The notes: a model not told the origin generated them from the letters alone. Shown: positions 41,785 to 51,125, counted from the stretch's first letter. The stretch: DNA of 64,000 bases from Paenibacillus roseus (GCF_016424485.1 NZ_JAELUP010000103.1:788782-852781); one strand, 5' to 3'. Program-made: numbers and translations.

Positions 41785-42618
41785 ATGCCGCGATTCGGCA
41801 GCCATGTCAGTATAAGCAAAGGGTATCTGGAAGCAGCGAAGGCAGCGCTCGCCCAGGGCGGGAGCGCGTTTCAATATTTCCCCAAAAATCCGCGCAGCCT
41901 TGCCGTCAAAGCGGTAAATCAGGGTGACGCAATGCGCTGTGCGGCATTTTGCCGGGAAAACGGGCTGCTATCCATTGCCCACTCGCCTTATCCGGCCAAC
42001 CTGGCTGTCGAAGATTCGTCCAAGCAGGAGCAGACCGTCGCTTCCTTGATCAATGATCTGGAAATAGCCGAGTTATGCGGCTCGGTCGGGGTTGTGGTTC
42101 ATTTTGGCATTTACAAGGGGAAAGACCCGTTGCAGGGTTATAAAAACATTATACAAACCTTGGACAAGACGGTGTTGCAGTGGCAAGGGAGGGCCAAGCT
42201 GCTTATTGAGAATCAGGCCGGCGATCATGCGCTGATGGGCACTACCTTTGAGGAGCTTGTACAAATTCGCGGCCTGACCCGTTGCCCGGATAAAATTGCC
42301 TTTTGTCTGGATACCTGTCATTTATTCGCCAGTGGAGTGTGGCAGGAGCCTGAAAATCTTAAGTTTGTTGACCAGGCTCGCAAGCTCGGCTATATGGAAC
42401 ATTTGGCGGCTGTACATATGAACGACTCTGTTTACCCTTCGGGTTCGCAGCAGGACCGACATGCGGCGGTCGGTGAGGGATATATCGGCGAACCCGGCAT
42501 TCGCGCGTTCCTCAAACTTCCCGAGCTTAAGGATATTCCGGTTGTGCTGGAGACTCGCAAGGATGCCAGCGGGACCCATGGGGAACAAATCAAGCTGCTG
42601 AAGCAGTGGATGGAGTAG
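41785..42618 (+). CDS. nfo: Deoxyribonuclease IV (AP endonuclease)
   Basis: 277 residues, EndoIV TIM barrel: FGSHVSISKG at the start, AHSPYPANLA, LIENQAG, FCLDTCHLFASG, VHMNDS, DRHAAVGEGYIG and VLETR, which supply the metal-binding His, Asp and Glu residues. It cuts abasic sites left by glycosylases such as the product of the gene upstream, which ends only three bases before. Together they form a base excision repair pair. Confidence 0.95.
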   Translation: MPRFGSHVSISKGYLEAAKAALAQGGSAFQYFPKNPRSLAVKAVNQGDAMRCAAFCRENGLLSIAHSPYPANLAVEDSSKQEQTVASLINDLEIAELCGSVGVVVHFGIYKGKDPLQGYKNIIQTLDKTVLQWQGRAKLLIENQAGDHALMGTTFEELVQIRGLTRCPDKIAFCLDTCHLFASGVWQEPENLKFVDQARKLGYMEHLAAVHMNDSVYPSGSQQDRHAAVGEGYIGEPGIRAFLKLPELKDIPVVLETRKDASGTHGEQIKLLKQWME

Positions 42619-42632
42619 AGGAGGGGCCGGCC

Positions 42633-42974
42633 ATGATACATGTTTTTCTTGATGATTACAGGCGATGTCCGGAAGGGTTCGTATTGGCTCTCAATGCAAC
42701 CGAGTGCAACATGCTAATTGACGGAGAAGAAATCGGTATTTTATCGCTTGATTTCGATTTGGGTCTGAGCGAGTTGACGGGAATGGAGGTAGCGCGGCAT
42801 ATTGTCGAGACCGGGCGCTACCCGAAGGAAATTTATTTGCATACTTCAAGTCCCGCAGGTAAAATGCAAATGTACAAGCATCTTTCCGAACATGCTCCAG
42901 CAGATACGATCCTGCATTTTGGTCCGATGGCGGATGCGGCTGAGGCGCTCAGGAGCTTCGGAGAGAGACAGTAA
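42633..42974 (+). CDS. Cyclic-phosphate-processing receiver-like protein
   Basis: 113 residues from ATG 42633, with GAGGAGG upstream. The sequence IHVFLDDYRRCPEGFVLALN, then SLDFDLGLSELTGMEVARHI and EIYLHTSSPAGKMQM, matches the receiver-like domain proposed to act on cyclic phosphates in RNA repair. It keeps receiver acidic residues (L-D-D at the start, D-F-D in the middle) but no phosphoacceptor context of a response regulator. It follows nfo by 14 bases, an uncommon link with DNA base excision repair. Confidence 0.72.
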   Translation: MIHVFLDDYRRCPEGFVLALNATECNMLIDGEEIGILSLDFDLGLSELTGMEVARHIVETGRYPKEIYLHTSSPAGKMQMYKHLSEHAPADTILHFGPMADAAEALRSFGERQ

Positions 42975-43074
42975 TAACGAATGAAACAAGGCGCTGGTTT
43001 ACAAGCGTAAGGCAGAATGGGATCTGTCAGAGCGAAGGCTGCGCGTTTTGAGGATAATAAGGTGGGGATAAGCA

Positions 43075-43857
43075 ATGATTCATTTGAATAATCTGCATTT
43101 ACGCCGTGATGAGCGTGTCATTTTGGATGGTGTTACTCTTGATATCAATCCGGGGGAACACTGGGTGATTCTTGGAAAAAACGGCTCTGGCAAAACGACT
43201 TTGCTGGAGATGATTACCGGTTATATGTTCCCTTCCTCGGGTACAGTGGATGTGCTTGGCAATCGCTTCGGCCAATGTGATGTCCGCGAGGTTCGCAAAC
43301 AAATCGGATATATCAGCCAATCGCTGATTGAGAAACTGACGCTCGCTGATGCAGTCTGGGAAATTGTAGCGACAGGGGCATTTGCCTTCTTGCGTTTCTA
43401 TCAGGAAATTCCACAAGAGGTGAAAACTCGGGCGCAGGAGCTTTTGAAGGGGATGGGTCTCGGTCATTTGATTTATCAGCCGTTAGGCTCACTTTCGCAG
43501 GGGGAGCGCAAAAAAGTGCTGCTCGCCCGTTCCCTGATGGCAGACCCGAAGCTGCTGATTATGGACGAGCCTTGTGCGGGTCTTGATTTGTATGAGCGGG
43601 AAAAATTCCTCAAAGAGCTTAACCGGCTCAGCCAGCAAAATATGACCGCAATCTATGTAACGCATCATATCGAGGAAATTACCCCGCTCTTTACACACGT
43701 AGCGCTTATTCATGAGGGCAAAGTTGCGGCAGCGGGACCAAAGCATGAAGTCGTTACAGGTGAGCTTCTTAGCGATGCGTATGACTTGCCGATTGAAGTT
43801 GAATGGGCGCATGAGCGGCCATGGATTCGTGTCCGCAACCAGGGTGATGCCCTGTGA
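43075..43857 (+). CDS. ABC transporter ATP-binding protein (YlmA type)
   Basis: 260 residues with Walker A GKNGSGKTT near 33, signature LSQGERKK (a variant with Q for G), Walker B LLIMDEP and switch His in VTHHIEEI. It resembles soluble ABC ATPases of the YlmA/ModF group. No permease is nearby, so its partner is unknown. Its end overlaps the next gene by four bases, so the two are co-translated. Confidence 0.88.
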   Translation: MIHLNNLHLRRDERVILDGVTLDINPGEHWVILGKNGSGKTTLLEMITGYMFPSSGTVDVLGNRFGQCDVREVRKQIGYISQSLIEKLTLADAVWEIVATGAFAFLRFYQEIPQEVKTRAQELLKGMGLGHLIYQPLGSLSQGERKKVLLARSLMADPKLLIMDEPCAGLDLYEREKFLKELNRLSQQNMTAIYVTHHIEEITPLFTHVALIHEGKVAAAGPKHEVVTGELLSDAYDLPIEVEWAHERPWIRVRNQGDAL

Positions 43858-44870
43858 GCCGTTGGATCGGTACGGCCAATCACGGATTCGCCTCATATGC
43901 AATGGAGGAACTGAGGCGGCTATTTAAGGAGATTAAACTTCAGCAACTCAGCAGCGGGGAAGTGTTCAGCTTTGAGGTGCCGGAGGATCGGGAACAGGTG
44001 CTTACAGAGATTGAGGACCACGAGCCGATATTTTTGCGACATATTCAGCCTGTTGATCATGTAATCACGTTTAGCGAGGATACCGACGACTTGGAGGAAC
44101 TAGTCGACATTGTCCGCGATGCGCGCAAGGTATTTGAAGGAAAGCGAACAGCGGTTCATCTGCGTCGGGTGGAAAACAGTCCGTTCCCGTATTCGGCTGC
44201 GGATACCAAGGCTGTCGTAGAAGCAATTCTCATCGACATCGGCAGCGAGCTTTCGCTCCAGCAGCCGGAGCAGATATTATCGCTGTACGCGTCCAAGGAT
44301 AGTCTGCTGATCGGCTGGGGGACGCCGCGTGAGCTATTGTCAGATTGGCCTGGAGGAGCGGTGCGCTTCCAACGCGAGGAAGGTCAAATCTCTCGGGCTA
44401 AATTCAAATTGCTCGAAGCTGAACGGACCTTCGGGATTAATCTGGCCGAGCACAAGCGGGCGCTGGATATCGGGGCAGCGCCTGGCGGCTGGACATCCCT
44501 CTTGCTTGACCGGGGGCTCGACGTTACGGCAATCGACCCGGCAGAGCTTCACCCATCGCTCGTCTCCAACAGACGGTTAACATATCTTAAAAAAAATGCA
44601 TCGGAAGTCAAATTTTCTCCGAATTCGTTTGACTTGATTGTATGCGATATGAGCTGGAGTCCGATGCAAATGGGCAAACTGGTGCTTGACTTAAGCCAGG
44701 CGCTCTCCAGCGGGGGCGATGCCATTGTAACGATTAAATTAATGCATCGGAAGCCGCTGCAAACCATTCGCGACGTCATGCAGAAGTTACAGGAAGTATT
44801 TATAATCCGCAAAGCCAAGCAGTTATTTCATAACCGTGATGAAATCACGTTGCTTTTGGAGAAACGGTAG
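43854..44870 (+). CDS. RlmM-like FtsJ-domain RNA methyltransferase
   Basis: 338 residues. The C-terminal half is FtsJ/RrmJ-like: KRALDIGAAPGGWTSLLLDRG (SAM loop near 203), IDPAEL, CDMSWSP and the active-site Lys in IVTIKLMHRKP, with a final Glu near DEITLLLEK. The N-terminal half resembles the THUMP-like part of RlmM, which 2'-O-methylates 23S rRNA C2498 in E. coli. The target here is unproven. Translation is coupled to the ABC ATPase by an overlapping GTGA, and the start is GTG. Confidence 0.78.
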   Translation: MSRWIGTANHGFASYAMEELRRLFKEIKLQQLSSGEVFSFEVPEDREQVLTEIEDHEPIFLRHIQPVDHVITFSEDTDDLEELVDIVRDARKVFEGKRTAVHLRRVENSPFPYSAADTKAVVEAILIDIGSELSLQQPEQILSLYASKDSLLIGWGTPRELLSDWPGGAVRFQREEGQISRAKFKLLEAERTFGINLAEHKRALDIGAAPGGWTSLLLDRGLDVTAIDPAELHPSLVSNRRLTYLKKNASEVKFSPNSFDLIVCDMSWSPMQMGKLVLDLSQALSSGGDAIVTIKLMHRKPLQTIRDVMQKLQEVFIIRKAKQLFHNRDEITLLLEKR

Positions 44871-44915
44871 TCCGAAACGGCCTCTGAGCGGATATCAGTG
44901 AAATTTAACGGGAAA

Positions 44916-44962
44916 GCATCCCGAATCAAGCGCATTAACGCTTGGATTCGGGGTGCTTTTTT
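44916..44962 (+). terminator. Terminator after the RlmM-like gene
   Basis: GCATCCCGAATC and AAGCG pair with CGCTT and GATTCGGGGTGC around CATTAA, followed by six T. Confidence 0.95.
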
Positions 44963-44963
44963 G

Positions 44964-45001
44964 CTTTTGCCTGTCAAAGGACGTAAACCCGTTACGCCTG
45001 G
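44964..45001 (+). repeat. REP-like palindromic repeat
   Basis: CTTTTGCCTGTCAAAGGACG then TAAACCCGTTACGCCTGG: conserved core beside the terminator T run, with a slightly changed right arm. Confidence 0.6.
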
Positions 45002-45046
45002 CGCAATGAAGGGAATATTTGCTGCCACAAAACCAAGGAGGAACAT

Positions 45047-46597
45047 ATGCATACGCAATGGGAGCAAGGAATGATCGTGAATGAACGCTATAAAATTGCC
45101 GGAATTGCCGGACAAGGGGGCATGGGAACCGTATATATGGCGGAGGATTTGCGTCTTCCAGGCAAGCGGTGGGCGCTCAAGCGCATGGCAAAGCCGCAAG
45201 GAGCATCAGGTCATCTCCGGGAAGCCAGGCTGCTAATGAAGCTGTATCATCCATGTCTGCCTGGGGTCGCAGATTATTTTGAATGGGACGAAGGCAGAGA
45301 AGCCGTACTGGTGACCGAATATTTGGAAGGCTGTACGCTTCGGGAATATTGCAGCCAAAGAGGATTGCCGCTTCCGATGCCGGAATTGCTGCCCATTGCG
45401 ATTCAGCTTGCCGGGGTGCTGGACTATCTGCATCGTCAGACACCGCCTGTTATTCACCGCGATCTGAAGCCATCCAATATCATGATCGAGGCGGGGGGCA
45501 CAATCAAGCTTATTGATTTTGGCATCGCGCGTTCGTTTCGATGGGGAGCTTCAGAGGATACACAATGGCTTGGGACGCCCGGATTTGCGGCTCCTGAGCA
45601 AAGCGGCGGAGCGCAGACGGATGCCCGTACCGATATTTTCGGACTGGGGGCTCTGATTTATTATTTGATGTTTGGACATATTTACTCCCAAGGTGCCAGT
45701 AATCCTCAGACAACGACTGCAAGCAGGCAGTTTCCTGATTTATCCACACTGCTAACCCGGATGCTCTCGCCTGACCCGGAACATCGTCCATCATCGGCAG
45801 CAGAGGTTAGTGAATCGCTGGTCACCTTTCAGCATAGCTACATGAGGATTGTCGGCGCCAGCAGCGCTTCAGACATTACAAGGCCCCGTGGAAAACGAGT
45901 CGTTGTAGCTTCGCTTGGACAAGGCTCTGGCGCCACCTTCATAACGCTGACGCTTGCGAAGCTGCTGCTAGCCAGGTGCACTAGCTGTGTTGCTGTCGAG
46001 CATCCACTCCATAAGCCGGAATGGCGGGCATTGCTTGCTTTCTCGGGACGACCGCAGCGAAGTCGGCTTGGGCTGCAGGCCGAGCCGCTTGGCTACGAGC
46101 TGTGGAAGGAAGATAGAACGAGATGGTACACGCTAGCATATTCAGGTCGTGATGTCAGGGATTCGTCATCCAGACTTGAGCGGCTTCTCGATTATCAAAC
46201 GGAGGAAGCTGAGGTGACTCTGATTGATATTTCGGGGCATTGGCGCAGCCCGGAATGTGCAGCGTTGCTGGATGAAGCGGACTATGTCCTGTTTGTTGCG
46301 GACCCCTGGGTTTCTAAATGGGGGGTGAATTCGATAGACGGCTATTCGAAGATCGCAGAAGGGAGAAGTCGTCGCGGCTTGCTTACAAGTTGGCTAGCGA
46401 ATAAAGACATGGAATTCCCACAGCGCAGGCAATGGATGGGCCTGCTGCCAACTTCCCCTGTTGCTTGTGTGCCGCAGCTTGCCTTTGCTGCATGGACGCA
46501 GTGCCTTTGGGAAGGGCGGTGGGCAACCGATTATCCCCGATGGAAGCGGGAGTTGCAATTGTTGTTGCATCCAGTAATAGACCAATTCATACAATAG
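45047..46597 (+). CDS. Ser/Thr protein kinase fused to a degenerate ParA/MinD-like domain
   Basis: 516 residues. The N-terminal Hanks-type kinase is complete: Gly loop 22-27 (GQGGMG), K45, HRD at 137-139 (HRDLKPSN), DFG at 157-159 and a GTPGFAAPE activation segment. From about residue 280 the fold changes to a ParA/MinD-like part starting RVVVASLGQGSGATFITLTL and with VTLIDISGHWRSPE and YVLFVADPW later. The Walker A lysine is missing, so nucleotide binding is doubtful. No membrane helix or PASTA domain is present, unlike PrkC. The start follows AAGGAGGAA. The partner and substrates are unknown. Confidence 0.82.
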   Translation: MHTQWEQGMIVNERYKIAGIAGQGGMGTVYMAEDLRLPGKRWALKRMAKPQGASGHLREARLLMKLYHPCLPGVADYFEWDEGREAVLVTEYLEGCTLREYCSQRGLPLPMPELLPIAIQLAGVLDYLHRQTPPVIHRDLKPSNIMIEAGGTIKLIDFGIARSFRWGASEDTQWLGTPGFAAPEQSGGAQTDARTDIFGLGALIYYLMFGHIYSQGASNPQTTTASRQFPDLSTLLTRMLSPDPEHRPSSAAEVSESLVTFQHSYMRIVGASSASDITRPRGKRVVVASLGQGSGATFITLTLAKLLLARCTSCVAVEHPLHKPEWRALLAFSGRPQRSRLGLQAEPLGYELWKEDRTRWYTLAYSGRDVRDSSSRLERLLDYQTEEAEVTLIDISGHWRSPECAALLDEADYVLFVADPWVSKWGVNSIDGYSKIAEGRSRRGLLTSWLANKDMEFPQRRQWMGLLPTSPVACVPQLAFAAWTQCLWEGRWATDYPRWKRELQLLLHPVIDQFIQ

Positions 46598-46622
46598 TTA
46601 GCTTGCTTATAGCTGCTTGACT

Positions 46623-46650
46623 TGCATTTCATCAGCGTGTTCTTTATCAT
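46623..46650 (+). promoter_or_regulatory. Candidate promoter of the two-component operon
   Basis: TTGCAT, 16 bases, TATCAT, about 100 bases before the response regulator start. Confidence 0.4.
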
Positions 46651-46748
46651 AAATTTATTACAGGCTTGGGTATGCCGTGGGCAGGCAACCCTGAGTGCGT
46701 CATTGCAGGCGCTGCTGTATGCAACTTGTGAAATTAGGTGATTAATAT

Positions 46749-47447
46749 ATGGAACATGAACGTTTGCTGGTCGTGGAAGATGAAGATAATATTGCCCGTG
46801 TCTTGCAGCTGGAGCTGGAGCACGAAGGTTATACAGTAGGGAGAGCCGAGAACGGGCGCCAGGGGCTGGAAATGGCAGCTACCGGGGAATGGGATTTAAT
46901 GCTGTTGGATGTGATGCTGCCAGAGCTGAATGGCATTGAAGTACTGCGCCGTTTGCGTAATAATGGCAACCAGATTCCGATTATTTTGCTGACAGCAAGA
47001 GATACGGTGCCGGACAAGGTCAGCGGCTTTGAACATGGCGCCAATGATTATATTACGAAGCCATTCGCAATGGAAGAACTGCTTGCGCGGGTTCGGAATT
47101 TGCTGCGTATCTTCCAGCAGAAGGGCAAGGAGGAGGGCGGAGCGGATGTACTCAAGGTAACGGAGCTGACAATTGAGCTTCGTACCCGCAAAGTATTTCG
47201 CAAGGAAGTGCCAATCGAGCTTACGCCAAGAGAATTTGAATTGCTTGTTTTTCTGGCGGAGAATAAAAATCAGGAGAAATCCCGTGAGGAGATATTGTCG
47301 GAAGTATGGGGCTATGACTTTATCGGGGAAACGAACCTTGTCGACGTATATATCCGTTATCTGAGGCAAAAAATCGATAAAGGATTTCGCTATAAGCTGA
47401 TTCACACCGTACGCGGCGTCGGATATATGCTTAAGGAGCAGGAATAA
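46749..47447 (+). CDS. OmpR-family response regulator
   Basis: 232 residues. Receiver domain with D10-D11 pair (VVEDE), phosphoacceptor D54 (LLDVMLP), T in LLTARD and K in ITKPF. The OmpR winged helix follows: LTPREFELLVFLAENKNQEKSREEIL and TNLVDVYIRYLRQKID. It resembles ArlR-type regulators. The stop overlaps the kinase start (AATGA), so the pair is coupled. Confidence 0.95.
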   Translation: MEHERLLVVEDEDNIARVLQLELEHEGYTVGRAENGRQGLEMAATGEWDLMLLDVMLPELNGIEVLRRLRNNGNQIPIILLTARDTVPDKVSGFEHGANDYITKPFAMEELLARVRNLLRIFQQKGKEEGGADVLKVTELTIELRTRKVFRKEVPIELTPREFELLVFLAENKNQEKSREEILSEVWGYDFIGETNLVDVYIRYLRQKIDKGFRYKLIHTVRGVGYMLKEQE

Positions 47448-48808
47448 TGACACTGCGCAAACGGTTTACGTTATTCACGATTTTTTGGTTAATTTTTATT
47501 CTAATTTTATTTAACATTTTCGTTTATTTTTATGTAATTAAAATTACATCGCGCAGCGAGGAACAGCTGCTGATGAATAAAGTCAATTTGCTGCTGGAGA
47601 ACAAGCGGATTCAGCAGATGTCTTCCCTTGACGATCCTCATTTACTCAGTGAATTTTACAATGTAAATGAAATGATCCGGATTGTCAGCTCGACTGGCAA
47701 TGTCATTAATCAGATCGGCTCAGATGAGGAGTTGCTTTCGATCCCGGTTAGTTTCAGCTGGAACAACTCTTCAGGCATAGACAATTACGGCGGCAAACGC
47801 GTCGTCTACCTGAGAGTGCCGCTCTATGACAAGAACATGAATTTGACCGGCATGCTGGAGATTGTGCGGAAGCTTAATGTGTTGGACAGCTACTTGCAAA
47901 TTCTGGTCGGTGCGCTGATCGTGACGAGCCTTGGCGCAGTGCTGTTTGCGATATTTGGGACCTACTGGTTTACCTCCAGACTGCTTGCCCCCATCTCGCA
48001 TATGGTGCAGACGATGCGGGAGATTGATAGAAGCGGGAAACTGAGGCGAATTGAGATCAACAGCAACGAAGAGTCAGCAGAGCTTCAACAGTTGATTCGA
48101 GCGTTCAACCAGATGATTGAGCGGCTGGAGCGCACATTTGAGAAGCAAAAGCGATTTGTCGCCGATGCTTCTCATGAGTTGAAAACTCCGCTTACCGTTA
48201 TTTCCAGCTATGCTGGTATGCTCAAACGCTGGGGAAGGGATGACGACAAGGTCCGGGACGAGGCGATTGAGGCCATTTCCAATGAAGCACAGCGTCTGCA
48301 AAACCTGACGAAATCGATGCTGATGCTGGCTGAGGCCGAACAAGAAGACTGGCTGAGATTGAGTAGTTTTGATGTGGTGAAGGTTCTTGATGAATTGGCG
48401 GGAATGCTCAATACGACTTTTCAGCGTACGATTCGCGTTCAGTCCGAACGCAGTGGCGTTACCATTGTGGCGGACAAGGACAAAATCCGCCAGCTGTTCG
48501 TGATTTTGCTTGACAATGCCATCAAGTACAGCAAGGAGCCGATTTCGATTACAGTCAGCTCCAACAAAAATTCGGTTCGGATTGATGTAAAGGACAAGGG
48601 AATGGGCATACCGGAGCAGGAAATTCCCCATTTGTTCGAGCGCTTTTATCGAGTTGATGGCGCTCGCAGCAGAGCAACAGGCGGCGTAGGACTCGGGCTG
48701 GCCATTGCCAAGCGGATAGTCGAGCTGCATAGCGGCAATATTGATGTGTTCAGCAAACCGAATCAGGGAACGACAATAGTGCTGCAATTCCCGAAAAAAA
48801 ATAATTGA
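47447..48808 (+). CDS. Sensor histidine kinase
   Basis: 453 residues with two membrane helices (about 9-32 and 150-175) bracketing an extracellular sensor domain of about 115 residues, a HAMP domain, HisKA with H243 in ADASHELKTPL, and HATPase motifs (LLDNAIKYS, VKDKGMGIPEQE, GVGLGLAIAKRI). It is ArlS-like in layout; the stimulus is unknown. Partner of the regulator just upstream. Confidence 0.95.
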   Translation: MTLRKRFTLFTIFWLIFILILFNIFVYFYVIKITSRSEEQLLMNKVNLLLENKRIQQMSSLDDPHLLSEFYNVNEMIRIVSSTGNVINQIGSDEELLSIPVSFSWNNSSGIDNYGGKRVVYLRVPLYDKNMNLTGMLEIVRKLNVLDSYLQILVGALIVTSLGAVLFAIFGTYWFTSRLLAPISHMVQTMREIDRSGKLRRIEINSNEESAELQQLIRAFNQMIERLERTFEKQKRFVADASHELKTPLTVISSYAGMLKRWGRDDDKVRDEAIEAISNEAQRLQNLTKSMLMLAEAEQEDWLRLSSFDVVKVLDELAGMLNTTFQRTIRVQSERSGVTIVADKDKIRQLFVILLDNAIKYSKEPISITVSSNKNSVRIDVKDKGMGIPEQEIPHLFERFYRVDGARSRATGGVGLGLAIAKRIVELHSGNIDVFSKPNQGTTIVLQFPKKNN

Positions 48809-48829
48809 CCGGCATATAGCCGGTCAATT
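48803..48829. terminator. Bidirectional terminator between the kinase and NlpC/P60 genes
   Basis: AATTGACCGGC and GCCGGTCAATT form an 11-bp perfect stem with loop ATATA. On the minus strand it is followed by a long T run, and it overlaps the kinase stop codon. Confidence 0.85.
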
Positions 48830-48872
48830 ATAAAATTGAATCATTTAAATTGTCAGAACATCGCGGCTGGTT

Positions 48873-49373
48873 TTAGGAAATAACTCTGCGAGCAGTCACG
48901 TAGTTGCTTTCCCAATGCGGGGAATTCAAGTCGGAAAATTTGACGCCGCCATCTCCATAGGTATGCAAAATTTTATTATTGCCAATATATACAGCTACAT
49001 GCGCAATGGATTTACCTCTGGAAGGCACTTTAAAAAAGACAAGATCGCCTTTCTGCAGATTGGCCTTCTTCACGGTAATCCCTTTTTTAGCCTGATCTTG
49101 GGATAAACGAGGCAGTGAAATACCGTTCTTTTTATAAATATATTGAGTAAAGGAAGAGCAGTCGAAAGACGCGGTGATTCCGGTCGGTGCGCCGAATACA
49201 TACTTTGTTCCCAAATATTTTTTTCCGATGGCAATAATATTATCGGCCTTTGCGGAAGTTGTCGAGGCCGCATACGCTGCCGGGGCTTGTCCTGCTATGC
49301 CGGTCGCTGATAATCCGATTGCTGCGAACAGACCTGTAATAATCACTTTTTGAATCAGTTGGGACTTAAGCAT
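48873..49373 (-). CDS. Secreted NlpC/P60 (C40) cell wall hydrolase
   Basis: 166 residues: a signal peptide (about 1-35, ending near AAYAAS) and one NlpC/P60 domain with the catalytic Cys in FDCSSF, His in IAHVAVYIG and a third polar residue in ILHTYGDGG. No SH3 or LysM binding domain is present. It likely cuts peptide stems of peptidoglycan outside the cell. It lies opposite the two-component genes; whether they control it is unknown. Confidence 0.92.
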   Translation of the reverse strand: MLKSQLIQKVIITGLFAAIGLSATGIAGQAPAAYAASTTSAKADNIIAIGKKYLGTKYVFGAPTGITASFDCSSFTQYIYKKNGISLPRLSQDQAKKGITVKKANLQKGDLVFFKVPSRGKSIAHVAVYIGNNKILHTYGDGGVKFSDLNSPHWESNYVTARRVIS

Positions 49374-49548
49374 GATTTAATTCCCCCCATAAATTTTTGA
49401 GTTGTAGTTCCTTCGCCTCATAACTATAACAGAGATAAGATTCCCTAATTTATAACAAGGAGAGAACGGAGTTTGATTCCGCACGGGTTTGAGCACTATT
49501 ATGAGAATTAAATGAGATTTTTTTAATGTATAATGAGAGGAGATTTAT

Positions 49549-50403
49549 ATGACTTTTCGCGCGGCGGCAGTACAATATGAGCTAAAGGATATTTCATCCT
49601 TTTCCGAATTTAGGCATCAGGTCATTCATTATGTGAAAAATGCCCTAGAATATGGGGTGCAATTTGTACTGTTCCCCGAATTCATGACGACGCAGTTGCT
49701 CTCGATTGGAGATGAAAGCAATGAAGCATTTCCTATCGCAAGACTGCCGGAATTCACCGAGGCTTATACAACCTTGATGTCCGGGCTGGCACAGCAATAT
49801 GATCTTTATATCATCGGAGGGACGCATATCGTCCAGACCGGTTCCGGTCTTCGCAATACAGCCTTCCTGTTCCACCCTGACGGCCGGATTGATACACAGG
49901 CGAAGTTGCATTTGACGCCTACCGAGGTAGAAGAATGGAACATGACGCCAGGGGATGGGCTTGAAGTGTTCGATACCAGATACGGTACAATCGCTATGCT
50001 GACCTGCTACGATATCGAGTTTCCAGAGATCGTCCGGATGGCCAGGGCCAAAGGGGCGGATGTGATTTTTTGCCCGTCCTGTACGGACGATCGCCACGGG
50101 TTTTACCGTGTCCGGTATTGCTGTCATGCGCGTGCTGTTGAGAACCAGGTATATATTGTTACGACCGGGACTGTCGGATCGCTTCGCAAGGTCGACTTTA
50201 TGCGGGCAAATTATGGTCAGGCTGCAATTATATCTCCGAATGATATCCCGTTCCCGCCGGCTGGCATTATTGCGCAGGGGGAGATTAACGGCGACATGCT
50301 CGTTGCAGGCGATTTGAACGTTGACTTGCTGGAGAAGGTGCGCCAGGGAGGTTCTGTCACAACATGGCGCGACCGCAGGACAGATCTTTACCCGGATTGG
50401 TAA
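49549..50403 (+). CDS. Carbon-nitrogen hydrolase (nitrilase superfamily)
   Basis: 284 residues with the Glu-Lys-Cys triad: Glu in LFPEFMTTQL near 43, Lys in DTQAKLHLTPTEVEEW near 124, Cys in MLTCYDIEFPEI near 157. It cleaves non-peptide C-N bonds; the substrate is unknown. In B. subtilis YhcX a nitrilase domain and a GNAT domain are fused; here the GNAT gene follows 37 bases downstream, so this pair may be the unfused equivalent. ATG follows GAGAGGAGATTTAT. Confidence 0.9.
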   Translation: MTFRAAAVQYELKDISSFSEFRHQVIHYVKNALEYGVQFVLFPEFMTTQLLSIGDESNEAFPIARLPEFTEAYTTLMSGLAQQYDLYIIGGTHIVQTGSGLRNTAFLFHPDGRIDTQAKLHLTPTEVEEWNMTPGDGLEVFDTRYGTIAMLTCYDIEFPEIVRMARAKGADVIFCPSCTDDRHGFYRVRYCCHARAVENQVYIVTTGTVGSLRKVDFMRANYGQAAIISPNDIPFPPAGIIAQGEINGDMLVAGDLNVDLLEKVRQGGSVTTWRDRRTDLYPDW

Positions 50404-50440
50404 TATGCGATTGTCAATATAGTGGGGAGGATGATGCTTC

Positions 50441-51121
50441 GTGTGGAAGGAAATGTATGTCTTTCTGGAGCAAAAGCCGCTCCAAATTGTGATCCGCAAC
50501 TACACGGAGCAAGACTTCGAGCAGATGATTGCGATCCAGCAGGAAAGTTTCCCACCCCCGTACCCATCCGACTTGTGGTGGAAGCATGAGCAGCTTAAGC
50601 AGCACGTAAGCCTTTTCCCTCAAGGAGCGCTTTGTGCGGTGGCTGACGGCAAGCTGGTCGGCTCAATGACGGCATTGCGGGTAGGGAGCGATCAACTGCA
50701 AGGTTCCCACACATGGGAAGCGATAGCCGATCAGGGATACATAAGAAATCATGACCCGTCCGGGGATACGTTATATGTGGTGGATCTTTGCGTTGTTCCG
50801 GCATTTCGCAAAGCCGGAATCGGCAAATGGCTCATGCAATCCATGTACGAGGTTGTTGTGCATCTGCAATGCGACAGATTGCTTGGGTGCGGAAGAATGC
50901 CAGGCTATCACCGTCATGCGCATGAGGCATCCGCTCAGGAGTATCTGGACAACGTAGTTTCTGGCATATGGGAGGACCCGGTCGTAAGCTTTCTCCTGAG
51001 GTGCGGCAGGACGCCTGTTGGCGTAGCGGAAAATTATCTTGATGATGAAGAATCAGGTCATTATGGCGCGCTTATGCAATGGGTGAATCCCTTCATAACT
51101 ATAGATAGAGAGGAAGAATGA
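50441..51121 (+). CDS. GNAT N-acetyltransferase
   Basis: 226 residues with the GNAT core: IRNYTEQDFEQMIAIQQESFPPPYP near 18-43, LYVVDLCVVPAFRKAGIGKWLMQ (acetyl-CoA loop) and a long C-terminus (YLDNVVSGIWEDPVVSFLLRCG). This C-terminal pattern is the one seen in the GNAT half of YhcX-like proteins. The start is GTG with GGGGAGG 10 bases upstream. The next gene starts 4 bases after its stop. Confidence 0.85.
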   Translation: MWKEMYVFLEQKPLQIVIRNYTEQDFEQMIAIQQESFPPPYPSDLWWKHEQLKQHVSLFPQGALCAVADGKLVGSMTALRVGSDQLQGSHTWEAIADQGYIRNHDPSGDTLYVVDLCVVPAFRKAGIGKWLMQSMYEVVVHLQCDRLLGCGRMPGYHRHAHEASAQEYLDNVVSGIWEDPVVSFLLRCGRTPVGVAENYLDDEESGHYGALMQWVNPFITIDREEE

Positions 51122-51125
51122 TAGA

